DNA of 64,000 nt from Candidatus Bathyarchaeia archaeon (GCA_035283685.1 DATETJ010000002.1:310001-374000); one strand, 5' to 3'; shown: positions 25,168 to 34,425, numbered from the stretch's first letter. Program-made: numbers and translations. Notes: a model not told the origin generated them from the sequence alone.

Positions 25168-26481
25168 ATGCGTGCTTCAGCATTCTCTGACTGGGCTTCG
25201 ATAAAACTGGAGAGAGGAAGGGCCTACTTGAATAACACAGACGTTCTCAGTTGCGTGTTCGACGGTTTTCTGAATGGAAAGCAGATTCTGGAAAACAGAG
25301 AGGTGCTCCGACACGATTACGTGCCGGAAACACTGCCTCACCGCGAAGCGCAGGTTCGTTTTTTGGGCGAGACCGTGACCCCTGTCCTCAAAGGTGAACG
25401 ATGCTCGAACATCTTTGTCTACGGCAAAACGGGCACGGGCAAGACGGCTGTCATGAAATTCGTGCTGAACAAATTGTCTCAAAAAGCGGCTCAGCTCAAT
25501 CTTCCTGTAAACGTTTGCTACGTGAACTGCAGAATCGCAGGCACCGAGTATCGCGTGTTGTCTGGTCTCTGTGACGCAATTGGTGTACGCGTTCCTTTCA
25601 CAGGCTTGGCGTTGGGCGAGGTTTTTGATCGTTTACACAGAGGCTTGGATGCTCACCGAGGGGTCTTTATCGCCGTGTTGGATGAGGTTGACGCTTTGAT
25701 AAAACAGAGAGGCGATGTCATCCTGTACGAGTTGACCCGCATAAATGAAACCCTACGACATGCTAAAACAACACTGGTTGGCATTTCCAACGACCTCACG
25801 TTTAAGGAATTCTTGGACCCGCGGGTCTTGAGCTCGCTCAGCGAAGAAGAGATCGTTTTTAAACCATACAACGCCGCTGAGCTTCTGGACATCTTACTCG
25901 ACCGGGCAAAGCTTGCCTTTCATGAACATGTGCTATCAGAAGGAGCCGTAGGTCTGTGTGCCGCCTTGGCAGCAGCTGAACACGGGGACGCCAGACGCGC
26001 GCTTGATCTTCTCCGAGTCGCTGGGGAGCTGGCTGAACGTGAAGGAGCGCCACAACTCCTCGAGGGCCACATAAGGCAGGCTGAGAAGCGTATAGAACAC
26101 GATCGTATGACAGAGGCCCTCCGGAACCTGCCTCTCCACTCAAAGCTGGTCTTGTGCAGTGTTTATCTTCTGTTTAAGGTACAGGCCTCGGAAGGCTGCG
26201 TCACCGGCAATATATACGAAGTCTACAGTGAACTCTGCGAACAAGCAGGAATATCTCCGTTGACGCAGAGAAGGGTCAGCGGCTTGATCAATGAACTGGA
26301 TGTGATTGGCTTGCTTAACACGCAGGTAGTCAACATGGGTCGCTATGGGCGAACCAAGAAAATACGACTAAGCATCACTCCCGCTCTCTTCAGAAATGTG
26401 TACTCCGATGACGAGAGACTAGGCCAGCTTATGACGTACTCTCCAAAGCTTGCGACTCTGGTTTCGAGAAGCAGACGTTGA
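25168..26481 (+). CDS. cdc6: Orc1/Cdc6 replication initiator
   Basis: The 437-residue AAA+ initiator has the typical N-terminus VFDGFLNGKQILENREVLRHDYVPE, Walker A GKTGTGKT at about residues 86-93, Walker B VLDEVDAL, sensor 1 GISNDLTF and a sensor 2 region GDARRALDLLR. A C-terminal winged helix follows with LTQRRVSGLINELDVIGLL. It should bind the origin recognition boxes in the upstream intergenic region and load MCM. I start it at ATG 25168; a TTG at 25138 is also in frame, and the TATA-like TTTGTATCTATTTTTTT just before favours a leaderless ATG. Confidence 0.96.
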   Translation: MRASAFSDWASIKLERGRAYLNNTDVLSCVFDGFLNGKQILENREVLRHDYVPETLPHREAQVRFLGETVTPVLKGERCSNIFVYGKTGTGKTAVMKFVLNKLSQKAAQLNLPVNVCYVNCRIAGTEYRVLSGLCDAIGVRVPFTGLALGEVFDRLHRGLDAHRGVFIAVLDEVDALIKQRGDVILYELTRINETLRHAKTTLVGISNDLTFKEFLDPRVLSSLSEEEIVFKPYNAAELLDILLDRAKLAFHEHVLSEGAVGLCAALAAAEHGDARRALDLLRVAGELAEREGAPQLLEGHIRQAEKRIEHDRMTEALRNLPLHSKLVLCSVYLLFKVQASEGCVTGNIYEVYSELCEQAGISPLTQRRVSGLINELDVIGLLNTQVVNMGRYGRTKKIRLSITPALFRNVYSDDERLGQLMTYSPKLATLVSRSRR

Positions 26482-26507
26482 AGGGCAAAGGGTCACGAAG
26501 TCTGGGT

Positions 26508-28052
26508 TTATGCTGCATTGAAATTTAGTGTTGCCACTTGTAGAGTTTGAAGGTTGACTACGGGGATGATTCCGGGGGTTGGGTTCAAACCAAGCTTGCT
26601 CATGTATTCGGTTTGCTTTTGCCAAGCTCCTGAGTTTACTACGAGTACACCCCGGTATCTGCTGTAGCCTTGCACGTGAACGTGTCCCGCATGAAAAATG
26701 TCGGGAATTCGCTCAATGACTAAAAAGTCGCGTTTCCCTGGTGCAATGGGCGTGCGCTGACCATATATTGGTGCCAAGTGTCTTCCTCGAAGGAGCAGTT
26801 TCATAGCTTCTTCTGGTGCATTGAAGCTTGCGTTGGGCGTGTTGGCAATAACGTCGTCCAAACTTCGCCCATGGTAGGTCAACATTTCAACGCCATGAAG
26901 GCTTAAAGTGCAGGGATTTCCGAGTGAGGTTACGTGTCTTGCCTCATACACTGGTTCAGCATATTCTTTAGGAAGAGCTGGTTGGGGTAGCGCCTTCCGG
27001 GAGGCATCGTGGTTTCCTGGAGTAATCACGAGTTCGATGTAGTCTGGGATATGCTCAACGTATTTGGCCACTGCAGCATATTGACGGTGTATGTTCTTAA
27101 TCGCAAGTTCCTTGGTCTGTTTGGGGTATATGCCTATACCGTCGACTAGGTCTCCTGCAATTACCACGTATTTGACTTGCCCGGCTATCTCTCGCCAACG
27201 CTCATCTCCGAGTTTCCCGTTTAACCACATTAGAAACCGGTTGAACTCAGCGCGCATGAACAATTTGCTTCCAACGTGTAAATCTGATATCAGCGCGGCG
27301 TAGACTGGCTCTTTTGCCTTGTTGGGAGCCTTTTGAGGCACGTCTGGGAAAAGCACGTCTTCAAGGATGAGTAGATCGTTTTTCGCTTTGATTGCGTTAA
27401 TGCACACAACTTGATCTAGGAGTAACGCTTGAACTCGCTCGCGAACTGAACCCTCAAGGTCTGGATAAACCATTACCGTGACAGTAGAGTCCATGTCTTC
27501 GAGGCGCAAGAAGGCTCGTTGTTTGGACTCGCGTCTCTCTGTAAGCATTCCTATGACTTTGATTTTGGCGTTGACTGGAGCCTTTAGGGCTTCGGAAATT
27601 GTGGAGGCATCTCTGGCGTCCATCCTTTGCCTCAAGAATCTTTGCAGGCGCCTAAAGCGATCCACGAAGTACTCTTGATATTCCTCCATTGATCCAACCG
27701 TGTCCATCGTGAGCGTAGGATCTTCGAGCACTTTGATGTCGGAGGCAATGTCCATTGCAGGTGGTCTGAAAGCTTCGCTTCTCGATTCGAAGAAAGGCGG
27801 AGGTTCAGGAGCCAATTGCTCAGCTGTTTCCAGCTGGGTGTCTGGCGTCTTTGTGACGGTTTCTTCGATGAGATTTCGAGTTATGAACAGAGGCTTTTGT
27901 TCGGCTTCGTCGATCCTCTTTGTCACTTTTTCCATTAGCGCAACGGGATCTTCAGTTTTCGATAAGGTCTCAAGGAAAGTGAAGGCTTCGCCGTCGAGCT
28001 GATAACCTGACTGTATTGTGAATGAGACAGCCCGGTGCAGTCGCTCGCTCAC
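26508..28052 (-). CDS. polB: DNA polymerase D small subunit DP1 (proofreading exonuclease)
   Basis: The 514-residue subunit has an N-terminal helical domain, a central OB fold, and a C-terminal calcineurin-like phosphoesterase domain. The metal-binding motifs are all intact: ISDLHVGSKLF, VIAGDLVDG, ITPGNHDASRK and IFHAGHVHVQGY, so 3'-5' proofreading should be active. I place the start at GTG 28052 because GGAGG (28064-28060) ends seven bases upstream; the frame is open to 28088. It converges with orc1/cdc6 26 bp away. One TACTACGAG copy (26637-26650) lies near its 3' end. Confidence 0.95.
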   Translation of the reverse strand: MSERLHRAVSFTIQSGYQLDGEAFTFLETLSKTEDPVALMEKVTKRIDEAEQKPLFITRNLIEETVTKTPDTQLETAEQLAPEPPPFFESRSEAFRPPAMDIASDIKVLEDPTLTMDTVGSMEEYQEYFVDRFRRLQRFLRQRMDARDASTISEALKAPVNAKIKVIGMLTERRESKQRAFLRLEDMDSTVTVMVYPDLEGSVRERVQALLLDQVVCINAIKAKNDLLILEDVLFPDVPQKAPNKAKEPVYAALISDLHVGSKLFMRAEFNRFLMWLNGKLGDERWREIAGQVKYVVIAGDLVDGIGIYPKQTKELAIKNIHRQYAAVAKYVEHIPDYIELVITPGNHDASRKALPQPALPKEYAEPVYEARHVTSLGNPCTLSLHGVEMLTYHGRSLDDVIANTPNASFNAPEEAMKLLLRGRHLAPIYGQRTPIAPGKRDFLVIERIPDIFHAGHVHVQGYSRYRGVLVVNSGAWQKQTEYMSKLGLNPTPGIIPVVNLQTLQVATLNFNAA

Positions 28053-28449
28053 TAAGTGTCCTCCAACCTCTCCGCTTAGGCATCGCAATTAAACCTTCCC
28101 TTGTGTCTCCTAACAATTCTATCTTTCGCCTTAGGTGCAGAAGGCTCGTTAACGCTGCCGTTGCGGCGTCAAACTCGTGCGCAGTGAGGATTTGATGATG
28201 ACTTGGGCGAAAAGAATTCTTGAGTCGCCAGTTTTGATACTTGAACAGTGGTCACCCGGTGGTCGGGGTTCGAGAGAGTTGCTGCGAGACCGATGCCCAC
28301 AATGGTCCTCTCGGGTTGTCTCATGATAGGTTTCCCAATTTGCCATATAGCTTTTCCACAAAGTATAGGAATTTCCGAGCGCGAGTTATAACACTTCCAA
28401 CTGCAAACACTTTATTTATATCAATACATATGTCGATTTGGGGATCGCC
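28053..28449. promoter_or_regulatory. DP1 / PhoU-type divergent intergenic region with TATA box
   Basis: TTTATTTATA at 28411-28420 is a good TATA box for the plus-strand regulator at 28450, predicting a leader of about 10 nt or less. The DP1 SD is at 28060-28064. A 51-codon minus frame at 28169-28324 is open but has no SD or recognisable similarity, so I do not call it. Confidence 0.55.
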
Positions 28450-29430
28450 ATGGAACTTAGGAAGGTTCAACGCACCGGAGGGGGCACGTTCTTCGTGTGC
28501 CTGCCCAAGAATTGGGCCACGCGCGTCGGGTTGAAAAAAAGCTCGTCGGTAGAGCTTACTGAGGCTGTTGACGGGCGCCTCATTCTCAACGCTAAATATA
28601 ATGTTGAGCACGTGCCCGAAGTCGCAGTTATCAAACCTTCGCCTCTACTTGATCGTGAGGTCATGGGCAAGTATCTGCTTGGCTATGACATTATCCGCGT
28701 TGAGGCGAAAGATAGAATTAGCTCAGATGATCGCGGGCGTATTAAGCAGTCTTCGAGTCGTTTGATTGGCCTAGAGATCATTGAAGAAGACTACTCTAAG
28801 ATTGTTATGCAGTGCTTGCTGGAACCTTCGGCTTTTCCACCGGATAAAATTCTGCAGAGAGAGCATTCAATCGCGTCGGGCATGCATCGTGATGCTGTCA
28901 CGGCTCTTGTTGAGAGTGACGCTCATCTGGCCAAAAATGTGGTGTCGCGTGACATCGAAGTCAATCGACTGTACTTTCTCTTGGTGCGCATTCTCAGGAC
29001 AGTTATTCAGAACCCTGGATTAAGTGAGAAGCTTGGCATCTTGCCAATAGACTGCTTAGACTATCGCTTGACTGCGAGCTTAGTTGAAGCTATCGGTGAT
29101 CAGTCGGTGAGATTGGCTGAGGCGACTATCGACATGAAAACCTCGAAAGTCGCTAAGGACTTGTCTCAGCTGCTCCTACGCTTGCACAAAGCGGCGTTTG
29201 ACACTCATGAGAATGCTTTGAAGGCAATGTTTACGCGCGACATTGGCTTGGCTGAGGCGTTAAGGAACGAGAGAAGTAATGTTGAGGATTTGGTGAATGA
29301 AATAGAGGCCACTCTCCACAAGAGTTATTCGAATATCGCGCCTCAACTGCTGGTAGCTGCAACCGCGATAAGGCAGATCTTCCGTCATGGAGTAGACATC
29401 GCCGACTTGGTGATGCCGAAAACACAATAA
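28450..29430 (+). CDS. AbrB-PhoU domain phosphate-uptake type regulator
   Basis: The 326-residue protein has an N-terminal SpoVT/AbrB-like DNA-binding domain (MELRKVQRTGGGTFFVCLPKNWA, in two parts). Two PhoU-like helical repeats follow (about residues 110-210 and 215-320), with the DRDIEVNR-type pattern seen as SRDIEVNRLYFLLVR. Archaeal proteins of this type are annotated as phosphate uptake regulators. No pst transporter gene is in the window, so its target is unknown. The ATG at 28450 is chosen from the TATA box and the domain start; the frame is open from 28438. A stem-loop follows the stop. Confidence 0.9.
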   Translation: MELRKVQRTGGGTFFVCLPKNWATRVGLKKSSSVELTEAVDGRLILNAKYNVEHVPEVAVIKPSPLLDREVMGKYLLGYDIIRVEAKDRISSDDRGRIKQSSSRLIGLEIIEEDYSKIVMQCLLEPSAFPPDKILQREHSIASGMHRDAVTALVESDAHLAKNVVSRDIEVNRLYFLLVRILRTVIQNPGLSEKLGILPIDCLDYRLTASLVEAIGDQSVRLAEATIDMKTSKVAKDLSQLLLRLHKAAFDTHENALKAMFTRDIGLAEALRNERSNVEDLVNEIEATLHKSYSNIAPQLLVAATAIRQIFRHGVDIADLVMPKTQ

Positions 29431-29465
29431 TACGACGGCCGTGTGCTGTTTTCGAAGTCACTGTA

Positions 29466-29518
29466 CACAACAACATGTTGCTTGGGTAGAAGTTGAGAGT
29501 CGGTTAAACATTGTTGTG
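29466..29518. terminator. Bulged stem-loop between convergent genes
   Basis: CACAACAACATGTT (29466-29479) pairs with AACATTGTTGTG (29507-29518), giving 12 base pairs with a 2-nt bulge and a 27-nt loop, followed by a short T run. It lies between the regulator stop at 29430 and the end of the minus-strand miniprotein at 29565, so it may be a shared terminator. Confidence 0.4.
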
Positions 29519-29564
29519 TGCTTTTAGATAATGGCTTCTATACGGTCTCCATAATTGACGGTGG

Positions 29565-29681
29565 CTAGTCGACAATTTCTTTTACCTTTTTCTTAAGTTT
29601 TTTTGCCTTTTCAGAGAGGTTTTCTTCATCGAGTTGCTCCAATAATTCATCTATTTTTCTTCCAGCGGCTTCATAACCCAT
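29565..29681 (-). CDS. 38-residue Lys/Glu-rich coiled-coil miniprotein
   Basis: The product reads GYEAAGRKIDELLEQLDEEN, then a lysine-rich helix ending KKKVKEIVD. It is a short amphipathic helical protein of no known family. The evidence for expression is a strong SD, GGGAGGTGA, seven bases before the ATG at 29681, and its place downstream of another micro-ORF behind a TTAAAAAG TATA box near 29800. It could be an antitoxin-like or partner peptide. That is speculation. Confidence 0.6.
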   Translation of the reverse strand: MGYEAAGRKIDELLEQLDEENLSEKAKKLKKKVKEIVD

Positions 29682-29703
29682 TCCAAATTCACCTCCCTTT
29701 CAG

Positions 29704-29769
29704 TCATTCAGTAGCTTCTTCTTCGTGTTCTTTATGCTTTTGAATCTTGCCCACAGCTTTACTTCTCAT
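29704..29769 (-). CDS. 21-codon micro-ORF upstream of the coiled-coil miniprotein
   Basis: This frame encodes MRSKAVGKIQKHKEHEEEAT and one more residue. It is highly charged, and it ends 22 bp before the next start, where the SD of the 38-residue gene lies. A TTAAAAAG element about 30 bp upstream on this strand could be the promoter for both. There is only a weak GGAA ahead of its ATG. It may be a leader peptide or chance. Confidence 0.3.
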   Translation of the reverse strand: MRSKAVGKIQKHKEHEEEATE

Positions 29770-29844
29770 GCGTTCCAGCTACGGGAATTTCACTTTGCAA
29801 ACTCTTTTTAACAGTTGGTTTTATCTTATATTATTCTGATAGCG

Positions 29845-32800
29845 ATGCCCAGAAACCTAAGTCTGAACGACATCGTATCAGAGGCCAAGCGACAGAGGGA
29901 TGCCTATGAGTGGGCAAGCGCAGCGGAATTGTACATAAAGGGCTCAGACGTCAGCCGGGAGTATGGTGACTTTCTAAGAACAAGCGAGCTCTACGAAACG
30001 ATTGGTCTATGTTATCGCTTGGCAGCGATGCAGGCAGGTACTCCTAGAAGCTTTGTGGAGCGTCTTAGGCTGGCTGCTGAAGCTTACGATAATGCAGCAA
30101 ACACTTACGAAAAAATTGGGGGAAATGAAGCGAGAGTATGTAAATGTCTTGGTATGGCCTCTTATGCCAGGTTTTGGCTTGCTTCATCACCGGACAAAAA
30201 GAGGGAAGCATTAGAGGCGTTCAATGCGCTCAAAATGAGGGTTTCCAAGTTTTTTGGGAAAGCTGGAGACCCGATTGGATTGGGAAAAGCCTATAACGAA
30301 CTTGTCATGTGCCTGTGCGAAAGTGACAGTGACAGATGCACACTTGAGTGGGATTACTCCAAGCGAGAGAGAATGATACGTGAAACTCTGAGACTTGGGG
30401 AAAAAGCAATTGCTACATTCTCTGAAATGAAAGATGACAACGAGGTCGCCAAAGCCTATTCTCTGACCGGCAAACTCTACGAGACCGCACGACACATTTG
30501 TGAATCAGAAGAAAACAAAAAGGAATTTGGCCAAAAAGGTTGGAACTACCTGAAGAAAGCAGTTGAGCTATGCAGGAAGACCGGTGACCTCCGTCTTAGT
30601 TGTTTGGCAAACATTTGGTGTGGGATATCAACTGCTGATTGGACCGGAAACCTTGAAGACTCTCTAAAGTGCTTCGAAGATTCAATGCATCTAGCTCAGA
30701 AACTCAGAGATAACTATCTGAAAGGTCATGCAGCGCATTGTTTAGCTTACGGTCTTTATTGGAAGTGCTTGTTAGAACAAGACCCAGATAAGAGGAAGGA
30801 ATTGTTCAGAAAGGCCATTGCATATGAAGAAGATGCATTGCGGTACTTTCGAATTTTCTCATTTGTTCCTGTAAGTTTCGGAATACTGCCAGATAGTTAT
30901 TCCTCTCTTGCTCAGGAGGAGACCGATCCTCAGAGAAGACACGCACTTTTGGAGAATGCGGTTCATGTCGGCCAACAGATCTTGACCTACGCTGAGCGAT
31001 CCGGTCAATTTCCCAGACCAGATTGGGGCGTTTACCATGGCCTTAGCAAAGCTCTCTATTACTTGGCCACGATCGAGACCAATATGGACAAGAAGAAACA
31101 ACTCCTTGAGAAGTCCTTGAAACATAGAGAAGAAAGCGTGAAGATAACCGAAAAGGCCCTCCCTTTTGACTATTGGAACCGTGGAGTTTTCAGAAACTAC
31201 CTGGCACTTCTAAACTCAGAGCTAGCTAATATTGAGGGTGACGCTTCCAAGAAGCGTGAACTCTTGGGGAAAGCCGTTGAGAATATGGAGAATAGTTTGG
31301 AGGCTTGTTCTAAACGCCTACGACTTTCACCTAAAGCAAGTCTCTATGTTACAGTTGGAAAGTACCAAGACAACTACGCAAGAATCCTGAGACAACTTTA
31401 CTCGTTAACTGCAGATGTTGGCTGTCTCAGAAAGGCAATTCGAGTGCATGAAGGCGCTGTCGAGGCCTACAGCAAAGCCGGCTGGCCAGGCAGAGTCGCT
31501 GAAGCCCAGTGGCAAATAGCCATGAACTACGACAAATTAGGCGACTATCTGACAGCAGCAAAGAGCTTTGAGTCCGCCTCCGAAAGATATCGGGCCGCCG
31601 CAGACGGGGTAATTCCGTTAAAGGAGTTCTATCTGGACCATGCCTTTTACATGCAGGCTTGGAAAGAAATCGAAGAAGGAAGACACTATCATGGTGTTGA
31701 GGACTATGCGCTTTCGAAAGCGCGATACCGAAAGGCGTCTGACCTGTGCAAGTCGTCAAAATCTTGGCGCTATCTTGCCCCAAACTATTCTGCCTGGGCG
31801 CATTTAGAGAACGGCGAAGATCTGAGCAGAAAAGAACGGAACACCGAAGCTATAAGTGCCTTCAAAGAAGCCGCCAGACTCTTCATTAAGGCCAAGCAGT
31901 CCCTTGAGGCAGCTATCCCTAGAATCCAAGGTTTGGCTGAAAGAGACAAAGCCACTGAGTTAAGCAAAGTCTCTGATCTTAGGCGGGAATATTGTTTTGG
32001 GAGAATTCTGCTTGAAGAGGGCAGAATCCTCAACGGGGAAGGCGACTCTTGGCAAAGTGCAGAGAAGTACGGACTGGCGGCAGAAGCTTTTCAGAGAGTC
32101 ATGGAGGCGCAGGCAACTGATTGGGAACGCGAAGAGCTACTTCCAATAGTTTACTCTTGTCAAGCGTGGGAGAAAATGAAACTAGGCGAGCGAAAAGTTT
32201 CGCCTGAATTCTTCTCTCAGAGTTCTGAGCTCTTTCTAAAGGCGAAAGAGCATAGCTCCAAAGAGAAAGCAAGTCTGCTGGCGCTGGGAAACAGCGCATT
32301 CTGCAAAGCGGCTGAGGCGGGAACACAATTCGAGGTGACTGGAGACTTGGCGTTCTACTCGACTGCCAAACAAAACATGGAAAGTTCAGCTAATTATTAC
32401 CTGAAAGCAGGGTTTGAAAAAGCATCAGCATGGGTCAATGCGAACGAAGCCTTGCTCGACGCGTTTATGCACATGAGTTCTGCTGAAACTGAGATAGCCC
32501 ATGAGAAGAAGGTTCAATTCTATCAGTTCGCGGAGAAATACTTGGAACGCTCAGTGCACCTTTATGAAAAAGCGGGGTATAGAGGCAAAAGAGACGAAGT
32601 TCTCAAGGTCTTGGCAATGGTTCGAGAAAAACGCGAGTTTGCACTCTCGCTAAACCAAGCGTTGAGGGCTCCGTCCATTGCATCCAGCACGTCCATCATC
32701 TCGGTTCCCAGCCCAACCCATGAAGAACCCGTCGGCTTGGAAAAGTTTGAGCACGCCAACATCCAAGCACACTTAGCTGTGCCCGATGAAGTAACGGTTG

Positions 32801-33459
32801 GAGAGGTGTTTGAAATTCGGCTTGATTTAGCAAACGTTGCCAGTGAACCAGGGTTGCTGGTAAGGATAGAGAGCATGGCGCCCTCAAATCTCAAGATAAC
32901 TGAAGCTGTTCCCGATTACAAGTGGGACGACGGCACTGTTGACTTAAAGGGCAAACGTCTTGAGCCCCACAAGCTTGAATCAATTAAAATCTTGGCAACA
33001 ACAGCGGAAGGTGGAATTGTCCACCTGAGTCCCAGAATAGTTTATGTTGACGAACTTGGGCGATTCAAGGTATGTCAACCCGAACCAGCGGCAATTACGA
33101 TCTATCCAACGGGCAAATTCGAGTTTAACGCAAATAATGCGCAAAGAGTGTTCGAGTATCTGACTAAAAGCTTTGTAGAAGATTACATGAGAAAGAGGCT
33201 GACTCTGGACAAGTCAGGCTGGAGAACCCTCATGCAAATCGTGAAAAATGCAGGGGTTTCAAAATCTAGCGTTTATGGTACGCAAGCACACCGTGGAACG
33301 GGCCTTTCGGAGCTAGAAGGTCGTGGTGTCGTTGAGCTACGAATTTTCACAGAGGAACGGGGTCGGGGAGGGAAGATAACCAGAGTACGTATAGCTTATG
33401 AAAAAGACATAATCAAAAGATACATTGATCAGCAAGTTATGAAAATTAGGGAAAAATAG
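29845..33459 (+). CDS. Giant TPR protein with beta-sandwich and C-terminal winged helix
   Basis: The 1204-residue protein has no ATPase motif. Residues about 1-930 are tandem tetratricopeptide-like helical pairs (for example AAELYIKGSDVSREYGDF and AKSFESASERYRAAADG). A low-complexity SIASSTSIISVPSPTHEE linker leads to a beta-sandwich domain (about 965-1085; VPDEVTVGEVFEIRLDLANV). The last 110 residues form a winged helix (GWRTLMQIVKNAGVSKSSVYG, LSELEGRGVVELRIF). It looks like a scaffold that couples protein contacts to DNA binding. The ATG at 29845 follows an AT-rich promoter. It stands alone; codon use looks like that of its neighbours by eye. Function is unknown. Confidence 0.85.
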   Translation: MPRNLSLNDIVSEAKRQRDAYEWASAAELYIKGSDVSREYGDFLRTSELYETIGLCYRLAAMQAGTPRSFVERLRLAAEAYDNAANTYEKIGGNEARVCKCLGMASYARFWLASSPDKKREALEAFNALKMRVSKFFGKAGDPIGLGKAYNELVMCLCESDSDRCTLEWDYSKRERMIRETLRLGEKAIATFSEMKDDNEVAKAYSLTGKLYETARHICESEENKKEFGQKGWNYLKKAVELCRKTGDLRLSCLANIWCGISTADWTGNLEDSLKCFEDSMHLAQKLRDNYLKGHAAHCLAYGLYWKCLLEQDPDKRKELFRKAIAYEEDALRYFRIFSFVPVSFGILPDSYSSLAQEETDPQRRHALLENAVHVGQQILTYAERSGQFPRPDWGVYHGLSKALYYLATIETNMDKKKQLLEKSLKHREESVKITEKALPFDYWNRGVFRNYLALLNSELANIEGDASKKRELLGKAVENMENSLEACSKRLRLSPKASLYVTVGKYQDNYARILRQLYSLTADVGCLRKAIRVHEGAVEAYSKAGWPGRVAEAQWQIAMNYDKLGDYLTAAKSFESASERYRAAADGVIPLKEFYLDHAFYMQAWKEIEEGRHYHGVEDYALSKARYRKASDLCKSSKSWRYLAPNYSAWAHLENGEDLSRKERNTEAISAFKEAARLFIKAKQSLEAAIPRIQGLAERDKATELSKVSDLRREYCFGRILLEEGRILNGEGDSWQSAEKYGLAAEAFQRVMEAQATDWEREELLPIVYSCQAWEKMKLGERKVSPEFFSQSSELFLKAKEHSSKEKASLLALGNSAFCKAAEAGTQFEVTGDLAFYSTAKQNMESSANYYLKAGFEKASAWVNANEALLDAFMHMSSAETEIAHEKKVQFYQFAEKYLERSVHLYEKAGYRGKRDEVLKVLAMVREKREFALSLNQALRAPSIASSTSIISVPSPTHEEPVGLEKFEHANIQAHLAVPDEVTVGEVFEIRLDLANVASEPGLLVRIESMAPSNLKITEAVPDYKWDDGTVDLKGKRLEPHKLESIKILATTAEGGIVHLSPRIVYVDELGRFKVCQPEPAAITIYPTGKFEFNANNAQRVFEYLTKSFVEDYMRKRLTLDKSGWRTLMQIVKNAGVSKSSVYGTQAHRGTGLSELEGRGVVELRIFTEERGRGGKITRVRIAYEKDIIKRYIDQQVMKIREK

Positions 33460-33675
33460 AGTCGCCTGTTTCGGAACGGACTTTCCAGTTCAAGCAATTT
33501 TCATGGCTTATTCTCCTGTATGTGCTAGATGTTGTCTCTTTTTGGAAGTAAGACCGCTGGGTAATGCCGTTTCATGGTTTGGCTCAGTTTCTTGGCTCTT
33601 TCATGTTGGAAAAAAACCCAGGTATTTTTCCTAACTTAAGGGTAGACCAAGAAAACAAACGGGGGTGACACAAGG

Positions 33676-33915
33676 ATGGAAGTCTCAAAAGTGAAGCAGA
33701 AGTTGTTCAGGTTGCCTGGCGCAAGCGTGTTCTTCAATAAGGTCAGCGCTGTACTGCAGACAACCAAGGCTTCTGTATTGGGCGTTCAGGCACAAACTGA
33801 TGATTCCGACTCTTATGCAGCCATGATGTCATGCAGAGCTCGGCAGCTTGAGGTCGATTTGTTGCGAGCAGAAGCGGAAGAATACGCGCGAAGAACCCGC
33901 CAGAGATTAGTGTAG
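33676..33915 (+). CDS. Small hypothetical protein
   Basis: The 79-residue protein has a basic N-terminal half (EVSKVKQKLFRLPGASVFF) and a charged helical C-terminus (RQLEVDLLRAEAEEYARRTR). No family is recognised. The call rests on a strong SD, GGGGGTGA, seven bases before the ATG. The 216-bp stretch upstream (33460-33675) shows nothing else. The gene is followed by a short T-rich stretch and the convergent TFS gene. Confidence 0.6.
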   Translation: MEVSKVKQKLFRLPGASVFFNKVSAVLQTTKASVLGVQAQTDDSDSYAAMMSCRARQLEVDLLRAEAEEYARRTRQRLV

Positions 33916-33969
33916 AACAGAACAGCCCCTTGCATGCAGAAGCAAGTGCATTTTCTTTTTTCAATCGCT

Positions 33970-34320
33970 CTAGCTGTATTCTCTGAATGTGTGGCTGCAT
34001 TTAGTGCATCTGAAGAATTGGGTTGAGGATTCGTCGCTTCCTCTGGTTTGCACTTGCCATACGTAGGCTAGGTTGTTTCCGCATTTTGGGCACTCGATTC
34101 GCACTGTGGGCAGAACTCGCAGTTTCTGTTCTTCCTTGCTGATGACGGCTATGGTCTCCTGCGGGCTGTGTTCAATCACTTTTGCAACGGGTTTCAGTCC
34201 TTTTGTGGGTTGTCGCTTCTTGTAACCGCATTTTGTACAGGTCATTACAATGTTGGCTTTCTTTCCTTCTTTGCCTTTCTTAGGGACAAGCCTTGTTCCA
34301 CACTTAGGACAAAACTCCAT
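33970..34320 (-). CDS. tfs: Transcription factor S (TFIIS/Rpb9-like)
   Basis: The 116-residue protein has an N-terminal zinc ribbon (CPKCGTRL...CTKCGYK) and a C-terminal TFIIS-type ribbon. The C-terminal ribbon contains CPKCGNNLAYVWQVQTRGSD and ends FFRCTKCSHTF. The acidic DE pair in RGSDESS is the catalytic hairpin that stimulates transcript cleavage in backtracked RNA polymerase. The length is typical of archaeal TFS. It lies downstream of the DUF99 gene, in the same direction as the RpoL cluster. Confidence 0.93.
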   Translation of the reverse strand: MEFCPKCGTRLVPKKGKEGKKANIVMTCTKCGYKKRQPTKGLKPVAKVIEHSPQETIAVISKEEQKLRVLPTVRIECPKCGNNLAYVWQVQTRGSDESSTQFFRCTKCSHTFREYS

Positions 34321-34425
34321 GTGATTGCTGCCCTCACTTTCTAAGAGTATTGCGTTCTTCCTTTATGCCGGGTCTTTTAACCTTTTCCATTTTCCACAAG
34401 CTAAACGGACACAAAGATCGTGTGC

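Noticed and set aside
28169-28324. 51-codon minus-strand frame upstream of DP1 beginning MRQPERTIVGIGLAATLS
   Set aside because: No SD, no recognisable family, and proline/serine-rich tail. Noted only in the intergenic entry.
28180-28330. Box C/D or SRP-type RNA around TGATGATGA near 28190
   Set aside because: The C-box-like sequence lacks partner CTGA boxes at usable distances, and no SRP helix 8 motif is present.
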